Assembly (NCBI RefSeq): GCF_042676065.1
Contig: NZ_JBHTJO010000001.1
Location: 1,488,001 to 1,552,000, forward strand
Source: Methyloligella solikamskensis
Lineage (GTDB): Bacteria; Pseudomonadota; Alphaproteobacteria; Rhizobiales; Methyloligellaceae
Length of the DNA stretch: 64,000 nucleotides
Reading direction: 5' to 3'
The position numbers were made by a program, and so were the translations under genes. Below are positions 41,510 through 50,798 of this stretch, piece by piece. The number at the start of each line of letters is the position of its first letter. Within the stretch, counting starts at the first letter, position 1. Below the pieces are notes generated by a model. The model was not told the origin of the DNA. It ran no database searches and was given only the letters and a program-made list of their open reading frames with translations.

Positions 41510-43690
41510 ATGACGTCGACGGATACTGTTCAAGCTATGAGTTCCTCTCCCGAACCTTCCTCGTTCGGGCCTTCCCGCTTCTTCAATCGCGAGCTGTCCT
41601 GGCTCTATTTCAATCAGCGCGTCCTGGAAGAGGCGGAGAACGAGCGGCATCCGCTGCTGGAGCGGCTGCGCTTCCTGTCCATCTCCGCCTCGAACCTCGA
41701 CGAGTTCTACATGGTCCGTGTGGCGGGCCTGCGGGGCCAGGTGCTGGCCGGCATCGAGACGCCGAGCCAGGATGGGCTGACGCCGGCGGAGCAGCTCGAT
41801 CGCATCAACGAATTCGTCGCCGAGCTTACCGCCGATCAGCAGGAGATCTGGGTGAAGCTGAAGGCGCTGATGGACGAGGCCGGCGTCGACATCCTCGGGG
41901 CGGACGAGCTGACCGAGGAAGAGAAGAGCTGGCTCGACCAGCATTTCCTCGACCACATCTTTCCGGTGCTGACGCCGATCGCCGTCGATCCGGCGCACCC
42001 GTTCCCGTTCATTCCGAATTTCGGCTTCACCCTCGGGCTTGAGCTGGTGCGGGAGGGCTCGCTCCGCTCCATGCACGCGCTGATGCCGATCCCGCCCATG
42101 CTCGACCGCTTCATCCGGCTGCCGAAAAGCGAAGGGGAGGGCCAAGCGATCCGCTTCATCCGGCTGGAGACGGTGGTTGCGATCTTCGTCGACCGGCTGT
42201 TTCCCGGCTACCGGGTGCGCAGCCAGGGCGCCTTCCGGGTCCTGCGCGACAGCGATCTGGAGGTGCAGGAAGAGGCGGAAGATCTGGTGCGTCTCTTCGA
42301 ATCGGCGCTGAAGCGGCGCCGGCGCGGCTCGGTCATCCGGCTGGAGATCGAGAACACCATGCCGCCGCGGCTGCAGCGCTTCGTCATGCAGGAGCTGAAC
42401 GTCACGGAGGACGAGAGTTTCGTGCAGAAGGGGTTGATCGGGCTTTCCGACACGGAGCAGCTCATCGTCTCGGATCGGCCGGACCTCAAGTTCGAGCCCT
42501 TCAACAGCCGATTCCCGGAGCGCATCCGCGAGCATCAGGGCGATTGCTTCGCGGCGATCAAGGAGAAGGACATCGTCGTCCATCACCCCTACGAGTCCTT
42601 CGACGTTGTGCTTCAGTTCCTGAAGCAGGCCGCCGCGGACCCGGATGTGGTGGCGATCAAATGGACGCTCTACCGCACGGGCAAGGCCTCGCCGATCATC
42701 GACGTGCTGAAGGAGGCGGCGGAGAACGGCAAGTCCGTCACCGCTGTCGTGGAGCTGAAAGCGCGCTTCGACGAAGAGGCGAACATCAAATGGGCGCGCG
42801 ACCTGGAAAGCGCGGGCGTTCAGGTGGTGTACGGCTTCCTGGAGCTGAAGACCCACGCCAAGCTCAGCCTGATCGTTCGCCGGGAGCGGGGCGAGCTCGT
42901 CACCTACTGCCATGTAGGCACGGGCAACTACCACACGGTGACGGCGAAGATTTACACCGATCTCTCCTTCTTCACCGCGGACCGGTCCATCGGCACGGAT
43001 CTATCGCGGGTGTTCAATTTCGTCACCGGCTATGCGGAGCCCGCTGACCTGGAAGCGCTATCCTTGTCGCCCCACGGCATCCGGGCGCGCATCCTCGATC
43101 ACATCCGCGAGGAGATGTATCACGCCAAGGAAGGGCGGCCCGCCGCTATCTGGATGAAGATGAACTCCCTGGTCGACAAGGAGATCATCGATGCGTTGTA
43201 CGAGGCGAGCCAGGCGGGCGTGGAGATCGATCTCGTGGTGCGCGGCATCTGCTGCCTGCGGCCGGGACTTGCCGGGCTTTCGGAACGCATCCACGTGAAG
43301 AGCATCGTCGGCCGCTTCCTGGAGCATTCGCGCATCTATTGCTTCGGCGCGGGCCACGGCCTGCCGCACCGGAAGGCGGCGATCTATATCTCGTCGGCCG
43401 ATATGATGCCGCGCAATCTCGACCGGCGCGTCGAGGCCATGACGCCGATCTCGAACCCGACGGTGCATGAGCAGATTCTCGATCAGATCATGATCGCCAA
43501 TCTGAAGGACAACATGCAGAGCTGGCGGGTGCTGCCCGATGGAAGCTCGGAGCGCATCCGGCCGCCGGAAGGCCAGGAACCTTTCAGCGCCCAGAGCTAT
43601 TTCATGACCAATCCCAGCCTTTCGGGGCGTGGCCAGGCGCTGAAGGAAAACATGCCGCCGCGATTTGCTCATCTCGTACAGACCGGGTAA
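41510..43690 (+). CDS. ppk: Polyphosphate kinase 1
   Basis: A 726-residue enzyme that builds polyphosphate from ATP. FFNRELSWLYFNQRVLEEAE starts the N domain; the autophosphorylated histidines are in LKTHAKLSLIVRRERG and YCHVGTGNYHTVTAKIYTDL; the loop SSADMMPRNLDRRVEAMTPI lies near the C terminus. Length is typical. It is followed 45 bases later by the exopolyphosphatase gene, the usual synthesis/degradation pair. Confidence 0.97.
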   Translation: MTSTDTVQAMSSSPEPSSFGPSRFFNRELSWLYFNQRVLEEAENERHPLLERLRFLSISASNLDEFYMVRVAGLRGQVLAGIETPSQDGLTPAEQLDRINEFVAELTADQQEIWVKLKALMDEAGVDILGADELTEEEKSWLDQHFLDHIFPVLTPIAVDPAHPFPFIPNFGFTLGLELVREGSLRSMHALMPIPPMLDRFIRLPKSEGEGQAIRFIRLETVVAIFVDRLFPGYRVRSQGAFRVLRDSDLEVQEEAEDLVRLFESALKRRRRGSVIRLEIENTMPPRLQRFVMQELNVTEDESFVQKGLIGLSDTEQLIVSDRPDLKFEPFNSRFPERIREHQGDCFAAIKEKDIVVHHPYESFDVVLQFLKQAAADPDVVAIKWTLYRTGKASPIIDVLKEAAENGKSVTAVVELKARFDEEANIKWARDLESAGVQVVYGFLELKTHAKLSLIVRRERGELVTYCHVGTGNYHTVTAKIYTDLSFFTADRSIGTDLSRVFNFVTGYAEPADLEALSLSPHGIRARILDHIREEMYHAKEGRPAAIWMKMNSLVDKEIIDALYEASQAGVEIDLVVRGICCLRPGLAGLSERIHVKSIVGRFLEHSRIYCFGAGHGLPHRKAAIYISSADMMPRNLDRRVEAMTPISNPTVHEQILDQIMIANLKDNMQSWRVLPDGSSERIRPPEGQEPFSAQSYFMTNPSLSGRGQALKENMPPRFAHLVQTG

Positions 43691-43735
43691 GCCTTGGATC
43701 TCCTGAATCTTTTGCGGGTGCCCACGCCCCATTCC

Positions 43736-45253
43736 ATGGCTCGTCGCAGCGATCTCAGCCCAGTCGCGGTCGTCGATGTCGGGTCCAACTCGGTACGGCT
43801 CGTGGTCTATGAAGGCGCCACGTCGGCGCCGACACCTTTATTCAATGAGAAGGTCCTCTGCGGACTCGGCCGCTCCGTCGCGTCGACGGGCAAGCTCGAT
43901 CCGAAATCTGTGGAGCGTGCCTTGCGGGCGCTCCGGCGTTTCCGTGAGTTGATCGATCAGATCGGCGCGAAGACGGTCGAGGTGATCGCCACGGCCGCGG
44001 CGCGCGATGCCGAGAACGGGCCCGATTTCGTGACCCGGGCGGAAGCCATTCTCGGTGCTCCCGTGCAGCTCCTGACCGGCACCAAGGAGGCGGAGCTTGC
44101 CGCACGCGGTGTGCTCGCCGGCCATCGGGGCGCAGACGGGCTGGCGGGCGATCTCGGCGGCGGCAGCCTGGAGCTAGTGGATATCTTCGACGGGACGACC
44201 GGCGATGCGGTGACCCTTCCGCTGGGCGGCTTGCGCCTGATCGACGTCTCCGGCGGCAGCCTCAAGAAGGCGCGCGAGATCGTCGATGAAGAGCTCGACA
44301 CGGTGGACTGGCTGGAGAAGGGCAAGGGCCGGGATTTCTATCTGATCGGCGGCACCTGGCGTGCCTTCGCCCGGCTCTACATGGCCCAGATCGAATATCC
44401 CTTGAGCGTCATGCAGGATTTCCGGATCAAGACGGAGGACGCGCTGAAATTCGCCTCCGCCCTCGATCTGCAATCTCCTAATTCGCTCGCCGGAATCAGC
44501 GAGATCTCGAGCGCCCGGCGCGAGACCGTGCCTTATGGTGCGCTGGTGCTGGAGCGCCTGATCCGCCGGGTGAAGCCGAAGACCATCGTGATCTCCGCCT
44601 TCGGCATCCGCGAGGGGCTGCTCTATTCGCTGCTCGACGAGGAGGAGAAGAACCAGGACCCGCTGCTTGCCGCGTGCGACGACCTCGCAAGGCGGCGGTC
44701 CCGCTCCATCGAGAACGCCTACGAGCTGTGTGATTGGACCGATGCTCTATTCCAGGGCGAGAAGCTTGAGGAGACGCCCGAACAGCGCAGGCTTCGCCAT
44801 GCGGCGTGCCTCCTGTCCGATATCGGCTGGCGGGCCCATCCCGATTATCGCGGCACCCAGAGCCTCAATCTCGTGGCCCAGGGGAATTTCGTCGATCTCG
44901 ATCACCCGGGCCGCGCCTTCCTGGCGCTTACCGTCTATTTCCGGGCGGAAGGCTATGTGAAGGACGAGCTGACCGAATCTCTTCGTGAGCTTATCGACGA
45001 GGACATGGTCTTGCGCGCCCGCATCCTGGGCACGGCCATGCGCGCGGCGAACATGGTGTCCGCGTCCCTGCCGGGCGTGCTGCCCCATACACCGATCACT
45101 TACGAGGATGACAGGCTCGTCTGGACGCTTCCGGATCCTTTCTGCAATCTGGAGGGCGAGCGGGTCGAGCGGCGCTTCAAGAAGCTCGCCGGGCTTCTGG
45201 ATCTCGATGGCGAGGTCCGCACCGGCATCTCGGTGCAGCAGGCGGCAGTCTGA
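43736..45253 (+). CDS. ppx: Exopolyphosphatase (Ppx/GppA)
   Basis: A 505-residue enzyme. VAVVDVGSNSVRLVVYEG is the phosphate-1 motif, VIATAAARDAENGPDFV follows, and GDLGGGSLELVDIFDG is the phosphate-2 motif; the C-terminal half has a HD-like helical domain (AACLLSDIGWRAHPDYRGTQ). It degrades polyphosphate or pppGpp. The start is placed at ATG 43736; an upstream TTG gives 14 extra residues without family support. Ppk and Ppx together imply a controlled polyphosphate cycle. Confidence 0.92.
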   Translation: MARRSDLSPVAVVDVGSNSVRLVVYEGATSAPTPLFNEKVLCGLGRSVASTGKLDPKSVERALRALRRFRELIDQIGAKTVEVIATAAARDAENGPDFVTRAEAILGAPVQLLTGTKEAELAARGVLAGHRGADGLAGDLGGGSLELVDIFDGTTGDAVTLPLGGLRLIDVSGGSLKKAREIVDEELDTVDWLEKGKGRDFYLIGGTWRAFARLYMAQIEYPLSVMQDFRIKTEDALKFASALDLQSPNSLAGISEISSARRETVPYGALVLERLIRRVKPKTIVISAFGIREGLLYSLLDEEEKNQDPLLAACDDLARRRSRSIENAYELCDWTDALFQGEKLEETPEQRRLRHAACLLSDIGWRAHPDYRGTQSLNLVAQGNFVDLDHPGRAFLALTVYFRAEGYVKDELTESLRELIDEDMVLRARILGTAMRAANMVSASLPGVLPHTPITYEDDRLVWTLPDPFCNLEGERVERRFKKLAGLLDLDGEVRTGISVQQAAV

Positions 45254-45254
45254 G

Positions 45255-45294
45255 GCTTCGCGGCGTGATGCGGGCAGGCGGTCTTGCGCGAAGC
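45255..45294. repeat. Inverted repeat after ppx
   Basis: GCTTCGCG (45255-45262) and CGCGAAGC (45287-45294) are perfect 8-bp arms with a 24-base spacer, starting one base after the ppx stop. This could be a terminator-like structure or part of the cbpA promoter region; there is no T-run at once. Confidence 0.35.
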
Positions 45295-45384
45295 GTCATA
45301 TTTTCCCAAATGATTGTGACATCAGGGATGATGGTGTCTTATCCCAATCCAACCCAGAGCGTAGAACCGAAAGCCCAGTCGTAA

Positions 45385-46335
45385 ATGGCAGACGACCTCT
45401 ATTCCGTGCTCGGCGTATCCAAGACCGCCAGCGCCGATGAGATTAGCAAGGCCTACCGAAAGCTCGCCAAGAAGTATCACCCGGATCTCAATCCCGGCGA
45501 CGACTCGGCGGAATCCAAGTTCAAGGAGGCCTCGGCGGCCTACGCGATCCTGAACGACCAGGAGAAGCGCGGCCAATACGACCGCGGCGAGATCGATGCC
45601 TCCGGCCAGGAGAAGCCCCAGCAGCGCTACTATCGTGAATATGCGGGCGGCAACGAAGGGACGCAGTACTATTCCAGCGCCGGCTTCGAGGATATGGGCG
45701 ACATCTTCTCCGACCTTTTCGGTCAGCGGCGCTCGGCGGGCGGCGGCTTCGGCGGTGCCAGAGGCTTTGGCGGTGCTGGCGGGCACGGCTTCGCCATGCG
45801 CGGCCAGGACGCCAATTACCGCCTGGAGATCGCCTTCCTGGAAGCGGCCAACGGCACCAAGAAGCGCATCACGCTGCCCGATGGCGGCACGCTCGACGTG
45901 ACGATCCCCGCAGGCGTCCGGGATGGCCAGGTGCTCCGGCTGAAGGGCAAGGGCATGCCGGGCTCAGGTGGCGCGGAAGCGGGCGATGCGCTGGTTGAGA
46001 TCACGGTGGGCTCTCATCCGATCTTCAAGCGGGACGGGCGGGACATCATCGTCGATCTCCCCATCACCTTCGACGAGGCGGTGCTGGGCGGCAAGGTCGA
46101 GGTGCCGACCATCCATGGCGCGGTCTCCATGACCATTCCGGCGGGCGCCAATACGGGCCAGACGCTCCGCATGAAGGGCAGGGGCATCAAGGCCAAGGCC
46201 GGCACGGGCGACCAGCTGATTAAGCTGCAGGTCATGCTGCCGGAGACGATCGATAGCGATCTTAAGGAATTTGCGGAAAAGTGGCGTGAGACTCACAGCT
46301 ACGATCCGCGGAAGAAGCTAAGAGAGCAGGCGTGA
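45385..46335 (+). CDS. cbpA: DnaJ-like co-chaperone CbpA
   Basis: A 316-residue class II J-protein. The J domain is DLYSVLGVSKTASADEISKA with the KYHPDLNPGDD HPD motif near residue 35; a Gly/Phe-rich segment (SAGGGFGGARGFGGAGGHGF) runs from about 115 to 140; two beta-barrel substrate domains follow (ITLPDGGTLDVTIPAGVRDG, VEVPTIHGAVSMTIPAGANT). The zinc finger of DnaJ is absent. CbpA stimulates DnaK. It overlaps by one base the next gene, which encodes its modulator. Confidence 0.93.
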   Translation: MADDLYSVLGVSKTASADEISKAYRKLAKKYHPDLNPGDDSAESKFKEASAAYAILNDQEKRGQYDRGEIDASGQEKPQQRYYREYAGGNEGTQYYSSAGFEDMGDIFSDLFGQRRSAGGGFGGARGFGGAGGHGFAMRGQDANYRLEIAFLEAANGTKKRITLPDGGTLDVTIPAGVRDGQVLRLKGKGMPGSGGAEAGDALVEITVGSHPIFKRDGRDIIVDLPITFDEAVLGGKVEVPTIHGAVSMTIPAGANTGQTLRMKGRGIKAKAGTGDQLIKLQVMLPETIDSDLKEFAEKWRETHSYDPRKKLREQA

Positions 46336-46670
46336 TGCTGGATGAGCGGGATCTCGTCTCCAGAGTGGAGCAACTGACCGTCACCCGCCTTCGGGTGTGG
46401 GTCAGCGAGGGCTGGATCCGGCCTGTCGAGGATGAGACGAAGAAGTTCAGCGAGGCCGATCTGGCGCGGGCAGCTCTGATCCGCGATCTCGTCGACGAGC
46501 TCGGCGTGAACGAGGAAGAAGTGCCGGTGATCCTGAGCCTGATCGACCAGATCCACGGGCTTCGGAGTGAGCTGCGGGTGCTTGTGGAGGCGATCAACGA
46601 GCTTTCCGAAGAAGGCCGCACCGAGCTCAAAGAGCGAATCTCGCTTCGGCGCAGCAAGCCGATCCGCTAG
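46335..46670 (+). CDS. cbpM: Chaperone modulator CbpM
   Basis: A 111-residue protein of the MerR-like CbpM family: LTVTRLRVWVSEGWIRPVED (a modified helix-turn-helix), then KFSEADLARAALIRDLVDEL and EVPVILSLIDQIHGLRSELR. In E. coli CbpM binds the J domain of CbpA and blocks it. The stop/start overlap TGATG with cbpA indicates translational coupling. A GTG three bases before would give one extra residue. Confidence 0.85.
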   Translation: MLDERDLVSRVEQLTVTRLRVWVSEGWIRPVEDETKKFSEADLARAALIRDLVDELGVNEEEVPVILSLIDQIHGLRSELRVLVEAINELSEEGRTELKERISLRRSKPIR

Positions 46671-46712
46671 GTCCCGCCGGGCGGTCTTACTGAAATCAGC
46701 CTGATGTGAAGA

Positions 46713-47882
46713 TCAGTCGGCCGTGCCGTTGCCGCCGACCGGCAGCACGGAGACCTCGCCGTTCTGCACGGCAAGCGAAAGCTCGCCGCGCTTCAGCTTC
46801 AGGGCTTGCTCCCCGAAGAGCTTGCGCCGCCATCCCTTCATGGTCGGAAGATCCGGGTCGTCCTGGCGGGCGATCTGCTCCAGCTCGTCGGAGGTGGCGA
46901 TCAGCTTGGGCGCCACACCATGATGGCCAGCGGTCGCCTTCAGCAGCACGCGCAGGAGATCGAACACGGCCGCGGCTTCCGGCGTCATGGGGTCGTTGCG
47001 CTGAATTCGCGGCACGGTATTGGGATCGCGCTCCAGTCCGCGCTCGACGGCCTCCAGCACGGTCTTGCCCCGGGGTGAGCGCACGAAGCCGTTATGGATG
47101 CTGCGCAGGGCGCCGAGATCGTCGAGGCTGCGTGGCGCCTGGTTGGCGATATCGTGCAGCGCGTCGTCTTTGAGGATGCGCGAGCGGGGCACGTCCTGAC
47201 TTTGCGCCTCGCGCTCCCGCCAGGCGGCGACTTCCATCAGCACGGCAAGCGCCTTCGGCGTCTTGGTGCGCATCTTGAGGCGCTTCCAGGCATTCTCCGG
47301 CGGCTGCTCGTAGGTCTCCGGATCGGTGAGCACCGCCATCTCCTCGTTTAGCCAGCTCTCCCGGCCCGAATCGTCGAGCTGAGACTTCAGCTTCGGGAAG
47401 AGGTCCCGCAGATGGGTGACGTCGCCGATGGCATAGGTAAGCTGCTTTTCGGACAGCGGGCGCCGGCTCCAATCGGTGAAGCGGGAGGTCTTGTCGAGAT
47501 TGCGGTTCAGAAGCCGCTTCACCAGCATGCCGTAGCCGACGGATTCGCCGAAGCCGCACACCATGGCGGCGACCTGAGTATCGAAGATCGGGTGGGGCAC
47601 CTGGCCGGCGAGATGGTGCATGATCTCCACGTCCTGACGGGCGGAGTGGAAGACCTTCAGCACGTTCTCATCGTTCATCAGCTCGAAGAACGGCGCGAGA
47701 TCGATCCCCGGTGCCAGGGTATCGATGAGAATTTCATGGTCCCCGGCCGCGATCTGGATCAAGCAGAGCTTGGGCCAGAACGTCGTCTCCCGCATGAACT
47801 CCGTATCGACGGCTATGAAGGGATGAGAGGCAAGCTCAGCACAGGCTGACGCAAGCTCCTCGGTCGTGGTGATGAGGCGCAT
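46713..47882 (-). CDS. rnd: Ribonuclease D
   Basis: A 389-residue DEDDy-type 3'-5' exonuclease involved in tRNA and stable RNA trimming. Exo I is FIAVDTEFMRE, Exo II is VFHSARQDVEIMHHL, Exo III is LTYAIGDVTHL with the tyrosine. The HRDC domains follow (SLDDLGALRSIHNGFVRS and the region around 300-340). Converges with cbpM, 42 bases apart. Confidence 0.95.
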   Translation of the reverse strand: MRLITTTEELASACAELASHPFIAVDTEFMRETTFWPKLCLIQIAAGDHEILIDTLAPGIDLAPFFELMNDENVLKVFHSARQDVEIMHHLAGQVPHPIFDTQVAAMVCGFGESVGYGMLVKRLLNRNLDKTSRFTDWSRRPLSEKQLTYAIGDVTHLRDLFPKLKSQLDDSGRESWLNEEMAVLTDPETYEQPPENAWKRLKMRTKTPKALAVLMEVAAWREREAQSQDVPRSRILKDDALHDIANQAPRSLDDLGALRSIHNGFVRSPRGKTVLEAVERGLERDPNTVPRIQRNDPMTPEAAAVFDLLRVLLKATAGHHGVAPKLIATSDELEQIARQDDPDLPTMKGWRRKLFGEQALKLKRGELSLAVQNGEVSVLPVGGNGTAD

Positions 47883-47908
47883 GATCAGGCCGGATATATC
47901 TCACCCTT

Positions 47909-47927
47909 AGGCCTTCCGCAAAGGCCT
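47909..47927. promoter_or_regulatory. Inverted repeat in the rnd leader
   Basis: AGGCCTT (47909-47915) and AAGGCCT (47921-47927) form perfect arms around five bases, 26 bases upstream of the rnd ATG on the minus strand. It may be a leader hairpin or operator; the remaining 156 bases to 48083 show no gene. Confidence 0.3.
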
Positions 47928-48083
47928 TGCGTGGTTGACATGCGAAGGAGTGGTCCGGCCGTGGCAGTGGAGTCACGGCTGGCGCGTCCGGCGCGCGATT
48001 TTGCGATTCTTTTGAGCAGATTGCCGGCGTGGCTTGAAGGCGGATCGAAACTGCGTACAGAGGGCGAATTTGCCGGCTCACGC

Positions 48084-48404
48084 CTATTTCGGCTGCACGG
48101 TCGGATCGCCGCGCGGGCTGCCCGGGGGCGGAATGACGATGGTGGTGCCGGGATCGGGATCCGGCGCGGGCGCTTCGATCTCCGAATCGCCCACCGGCGG
48201 CGGATCGATCACCCCTTCGTCCTCGTGGAGCTGTTCGCTCAAGGGCTCGTCGGGATCGACGCCGGGGATTTTCTCGTCTTCGCCGGTCATCTCCGTGTCG
48301 GCCGGGGCCGTCTGGTCGTCGGCCGCAAAGGCCGGGCCAAAGCTGGCGAGGCTTCCCATGATGAAACCTGCCGTGATGAAGAGCGCCAGGAAGAACGTCC
48401 GCAT
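48084..48404 (-). CDS. Small exported acidic, proline-rich protein
   Basis: A 106-residue protein. The signal peptide is MRTFFLALFITAGFIMGSLA with likely cleavage after AFA. The mature part is acidic and Pro-rich (DDQTAPADTEMTGEDEKIPG, PDPDPGTTIVIPPPGSP), with no known domain; it should be periplasmic and disordered. ATG 48404 is chosen because AAGGGGCAG stands in front and it starts the signal peptide exactly. Confidence 0.7.
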   Translation of the reverse strand: MRTFFLALFITAGFIMGSLASFGPAFAADDQTAPADTEMTGEDEKIPGVDPDEPLSEQLHEDEGVIDPPPVGDSEIEAPAPDPDPGTTIVIPPPGSPRGDPTVQPK

Positions 48405-48533
48405 TGGTCTGCCCCTTGCTGCGAGTGACCGAAAATAAACTTTGACGCGCGGTCCTGCGTTCCGCTCTTTGCGTGAGAGGGCGCTCTGATACACTTAAAC
48501 CCGATGATCAATCGCCACGGCGAGGAGGCCGCG

Positions 48534-48770
48534 ATGCGCAAGTTCTTTTTCCTGTCTGCACTGGTGCTGGGGCTGACTGGCGGGCTTTTGACGGTCTCGG
48601 TTTCCGGCGGAAGCCAGGCGATCGCCGCCCAAGCCAACTCCGAATGCCTCACCGGGCTCAACGGCTGCAAGGCCATGTGCTTCGGCCGGGACAACCGCCG
48701 GCGCGGGCAGTGCCTGACCTCCTGCAAGGTGCAGTACCGACAGTGCAAGCGGGCGGCCGGCACCCAGTGA
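48534..48770 (+). CDS. Small exported cysteine-rich protein
   Basis: A 78-residue protein with a signal peptide (MRKFFFLSALVLGLTGGLLT) and a mature part with six cysteines: ECLTGLNGCKAMCFGRDNRR and GQCLTSCKVQYRQCKRAAG. The regular spacing suggests three disulfides in a compact periplasmic peptide. I do not recognise a family. ATG 48534 has GAGGAGG; an earlier ATG 48504 would add ten charged residues before the signal. Divergent from the acidic protein. Confidence 0.7.
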   Translation: MRKFFFLSALVLGLTGGLLTVSVSGGSQAIAAQANSECLTGLNGCKAMCFGRDNRRRGQCLTSCKVQYRQCKRAAGTQ

Positions 48771-48937
48771 CGACCGGTTGAGCTCGGCCGGTTCGCTGGC
48801 CCGTTCACTGCTTCCCGGAGCTTTCTCGAACCTCTCTTTGCGCTGCTGCGGCACCGCAGGCGATGCGGACGCTTGACAGCCGGACGCTCGCCATGCGCTC
48901 TACGCGCGATTCAGACGCTCACTCTCACGGAATTGCC

Positions 48938-50725
48938 ATGCATCCCTACCGCACCACGACCTGCGGCGCGCTTCGCGAGCAGAATGTCGGAGAAACGGTC
49001 CGTCTTTCGGGCTGGGTGCACCGCCTGCGCGACCACGGCGGATTGCTGTTCATCGACCTGCGCGACCATTACGGGCTGACCCAATGCGTCGCCGACCCCG
49101 AATCGCCGGCCTTCGCCCAGGCTGAGAAGCTGAAGGCCGAATGGGTGGTCAAGATCGACGGCGAGGTGGTGGCCCGCGAGGCCGAAACGGTGAATCCGAA
49201 TCTGCCGACCGGCCAGGTTGAGATGCGCATCAAGGCGATCGAGGTCCTGTCGGAATCGGCGGAGCTGCCGCTTCCCGTGTTCGGCGAGCCGGATTATCCG
49301 GAAGAGACGCGGCTGAAATACCGCTTCCTGGATCTTCGCCGGGAGACCCTGCACGACAACATCATGAAGCGGCAGGCGATCATCTGGTCGATCCGCAACC
49401 GCATGCGCGATGCCGGCTTCTTCGAGTTTCAGACGCCCATCCTCACCGCGTCCTCGCCGGAAGGTGCGCGGGACTATCTGGTGCCGAGCCGGGTCCATCC
49501 GGGCAAGTTCTACGCGCTGCCCCAGGCGCCCCAGCAGTTCAAGCAGCTGATCATGATGGGCGGGTTCGACCGCTACTTCCAGATCGCGCCGTGCTTCCGG
49601 GACGAGGATGCGCGCGCCGACCGCTCGCCGGGCGAGTTCTATCAGCTCGATATCGAGATGAGCTTCGCCACCCAGGAGGACGTTTTCGAGGCCGTCGAGC
49701 CGATGTTGCGGGGGTTGTTCGAGGAATTCGGGGAGGGCAAGCCCGTCACCCAGAAATTCCCGCAGATCCCGTATGCGGAAGCGATGCGGAAATACGGCAC
49801 CGACAAGCCGGACCTGCGCAACCCGATTGTCATGGAGAACGTGACCGATCATTTCCGGGGGTCGGGCTTCAAGATCTTCGCCGGCATGATCGAGATGGAC
49901 GAGAACACTCGGGTCTGGGCGATCCCGGCCAAGGGTGGCGGTTCCAGAGCCTTCTGCGACCGCATGAATAGCTGGGCGCAGAGCGAAGGCCAGCCGGGGC
50001 TGGGCTACATCTTCTTCCGCGAGGGGGAGGGCGCCGGTCCCATCGCCAAGAATATCGGCGAGGAGCGCACCGCCGCGATCCGCGAGCAGCTTGGCCTGGC
50101 CGATGGCGATGCCGTCTTCTTCATCGCCGGTCTGCCTTACGAGTTCGCCGATTTCGCCGCCAAGGCGCGAGTGAAGGTGGGGAACGATCTGGAGTTGACC
50201 GACAAGGATCGGTTCGACTTCTGCTGGATCGTCGATTTCCCCATGTACGAGTTGGACGACGAGGGGAAGATCGACTTCTCCCACAATCCCTTCTCGATGC
50301 CCCAAGGGGGGATGGAAGCGCTGGAGGGGCCCGACCCACTGGAGCTTAAGGCCTATCAGTACGACATCGTCTGCAATGGTGTGGAACTGTCGTCGGGGGC
50401 GATCCGGAACCACAAGCCGGAAATCATGCAGAAGGCCTTCGAGATCGCCGGCTATTCGAAGGAAGACCTGGAGAAGGAATTCGGCGGCATGCTGCGCGCG
50501 CTGCAATACGGCGCGCCGCCCCATGGCGGTATCGCGCCGGGCATCGACCGCATCGTGATGCTGCTTTGCGGCGAGGAGAATCTTCGCGAGGTTGTGATGT
50601 TCCCCATGAACCAGCAGGCGGAAGACCTGCTCATGGGCGCGCCGTCGGAAGTGTCTCCCGAGCAGCTGAAAGAGCTGAACATCAAGGTCGTGCCGCCGAA
50701 GGTGGCGAAGAAGGCCGACTCCTAA
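48938..50725 (+). CDS. aspS: Aspartyl-tRNA synthetase (bacterial type, probably non-discriminating)
   Basis: A 595-residue class IIb synthetase. The OB-fold anticodon domain contains LSGWVHRLRDHGGLLFIDLR; class II motif 2 is in FRDEDARADRSPGEFYQLDI and motif 3 in GGIAPGIDRIVMLL; the bacterial insertion domain lies between. The histidine in RDHGG is the residue associated with non-discriminating AspRS that also charges tRNA-Asn, as in bacteria using GatCAB. The ATG at 48938 gives MHPYRTTTCG, the normal N terminus; the longer frame is not family-like. Confidence 0.96.
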   Translation: MHPYRTTTCGALREQNVGETVRLSGWVHRLRDHGGLLFIDLRDHYGLTQCVADPESPAFAQAEKLKAEWVVKIDGEVVAREAETVNPNLPTGQVEMRIKAIEVLSESAELPLPVFGEPDYPEETRLKYRFLDLRRETLHDNIMKRQAIIWSIRNRMRDAGFFEFQTPILTASSPEGARDYLVPSRVHPGKFYALPQAPQQFKQLIMMGGFDRYFQIAPCFRDEDARADRSPGEFYQLDIEMSFATQEDVFEAVEPMLRGLFEEFGEGKPVTQKFPQIPYAEAMRKYGTDKPDLRNPIVMENVTDHFRGSGFKIFAGMIEMDENTRVWAIPAKGGGSRAFCDRMNSWAQSEGQPGLGYIFFREGEGAGPIAKNIGEERTAAIREQLGLADGDAVFFIAGLPYEFADFAAKARVKVGNDLELTDKDRFDFCWIVDFPMYELDDEGKIDFSHNPFSMPQGGMEALEGPDPLELKAYQYDIVCNGVELSSGAIRNHKPEIMQKAFEIAGYSKEDLEKEFGGMLRALQYGAPPHGGIAPGIDRIVMLLCGEENLREVVMFPMNQQAEDLLMGAPSEVSPEQLKELNIKVVPPKVAKKADS

Positions 50726-50753
50726 GGCGCCAATCCAAATCTGCGAGTCATGA

Positions 50754-50785
50754 GAATCGCTTGGCCGGATCGGCTCAGGCGATTC
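50754..50785. terminator. Hairpin between convergent aspS and DUF2254 genes
   Basis: GAATCGC...GCGATTC arms continue inward with GCCG/CGGC, giving about 13 pairs with one bulge around GAT. It lies between two convergent genes, as expected for a shared terminator, but lacks a T-run. Confidence 0.5.
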
Positions 50786-50798
50786 TTCAGGGCAGGTT

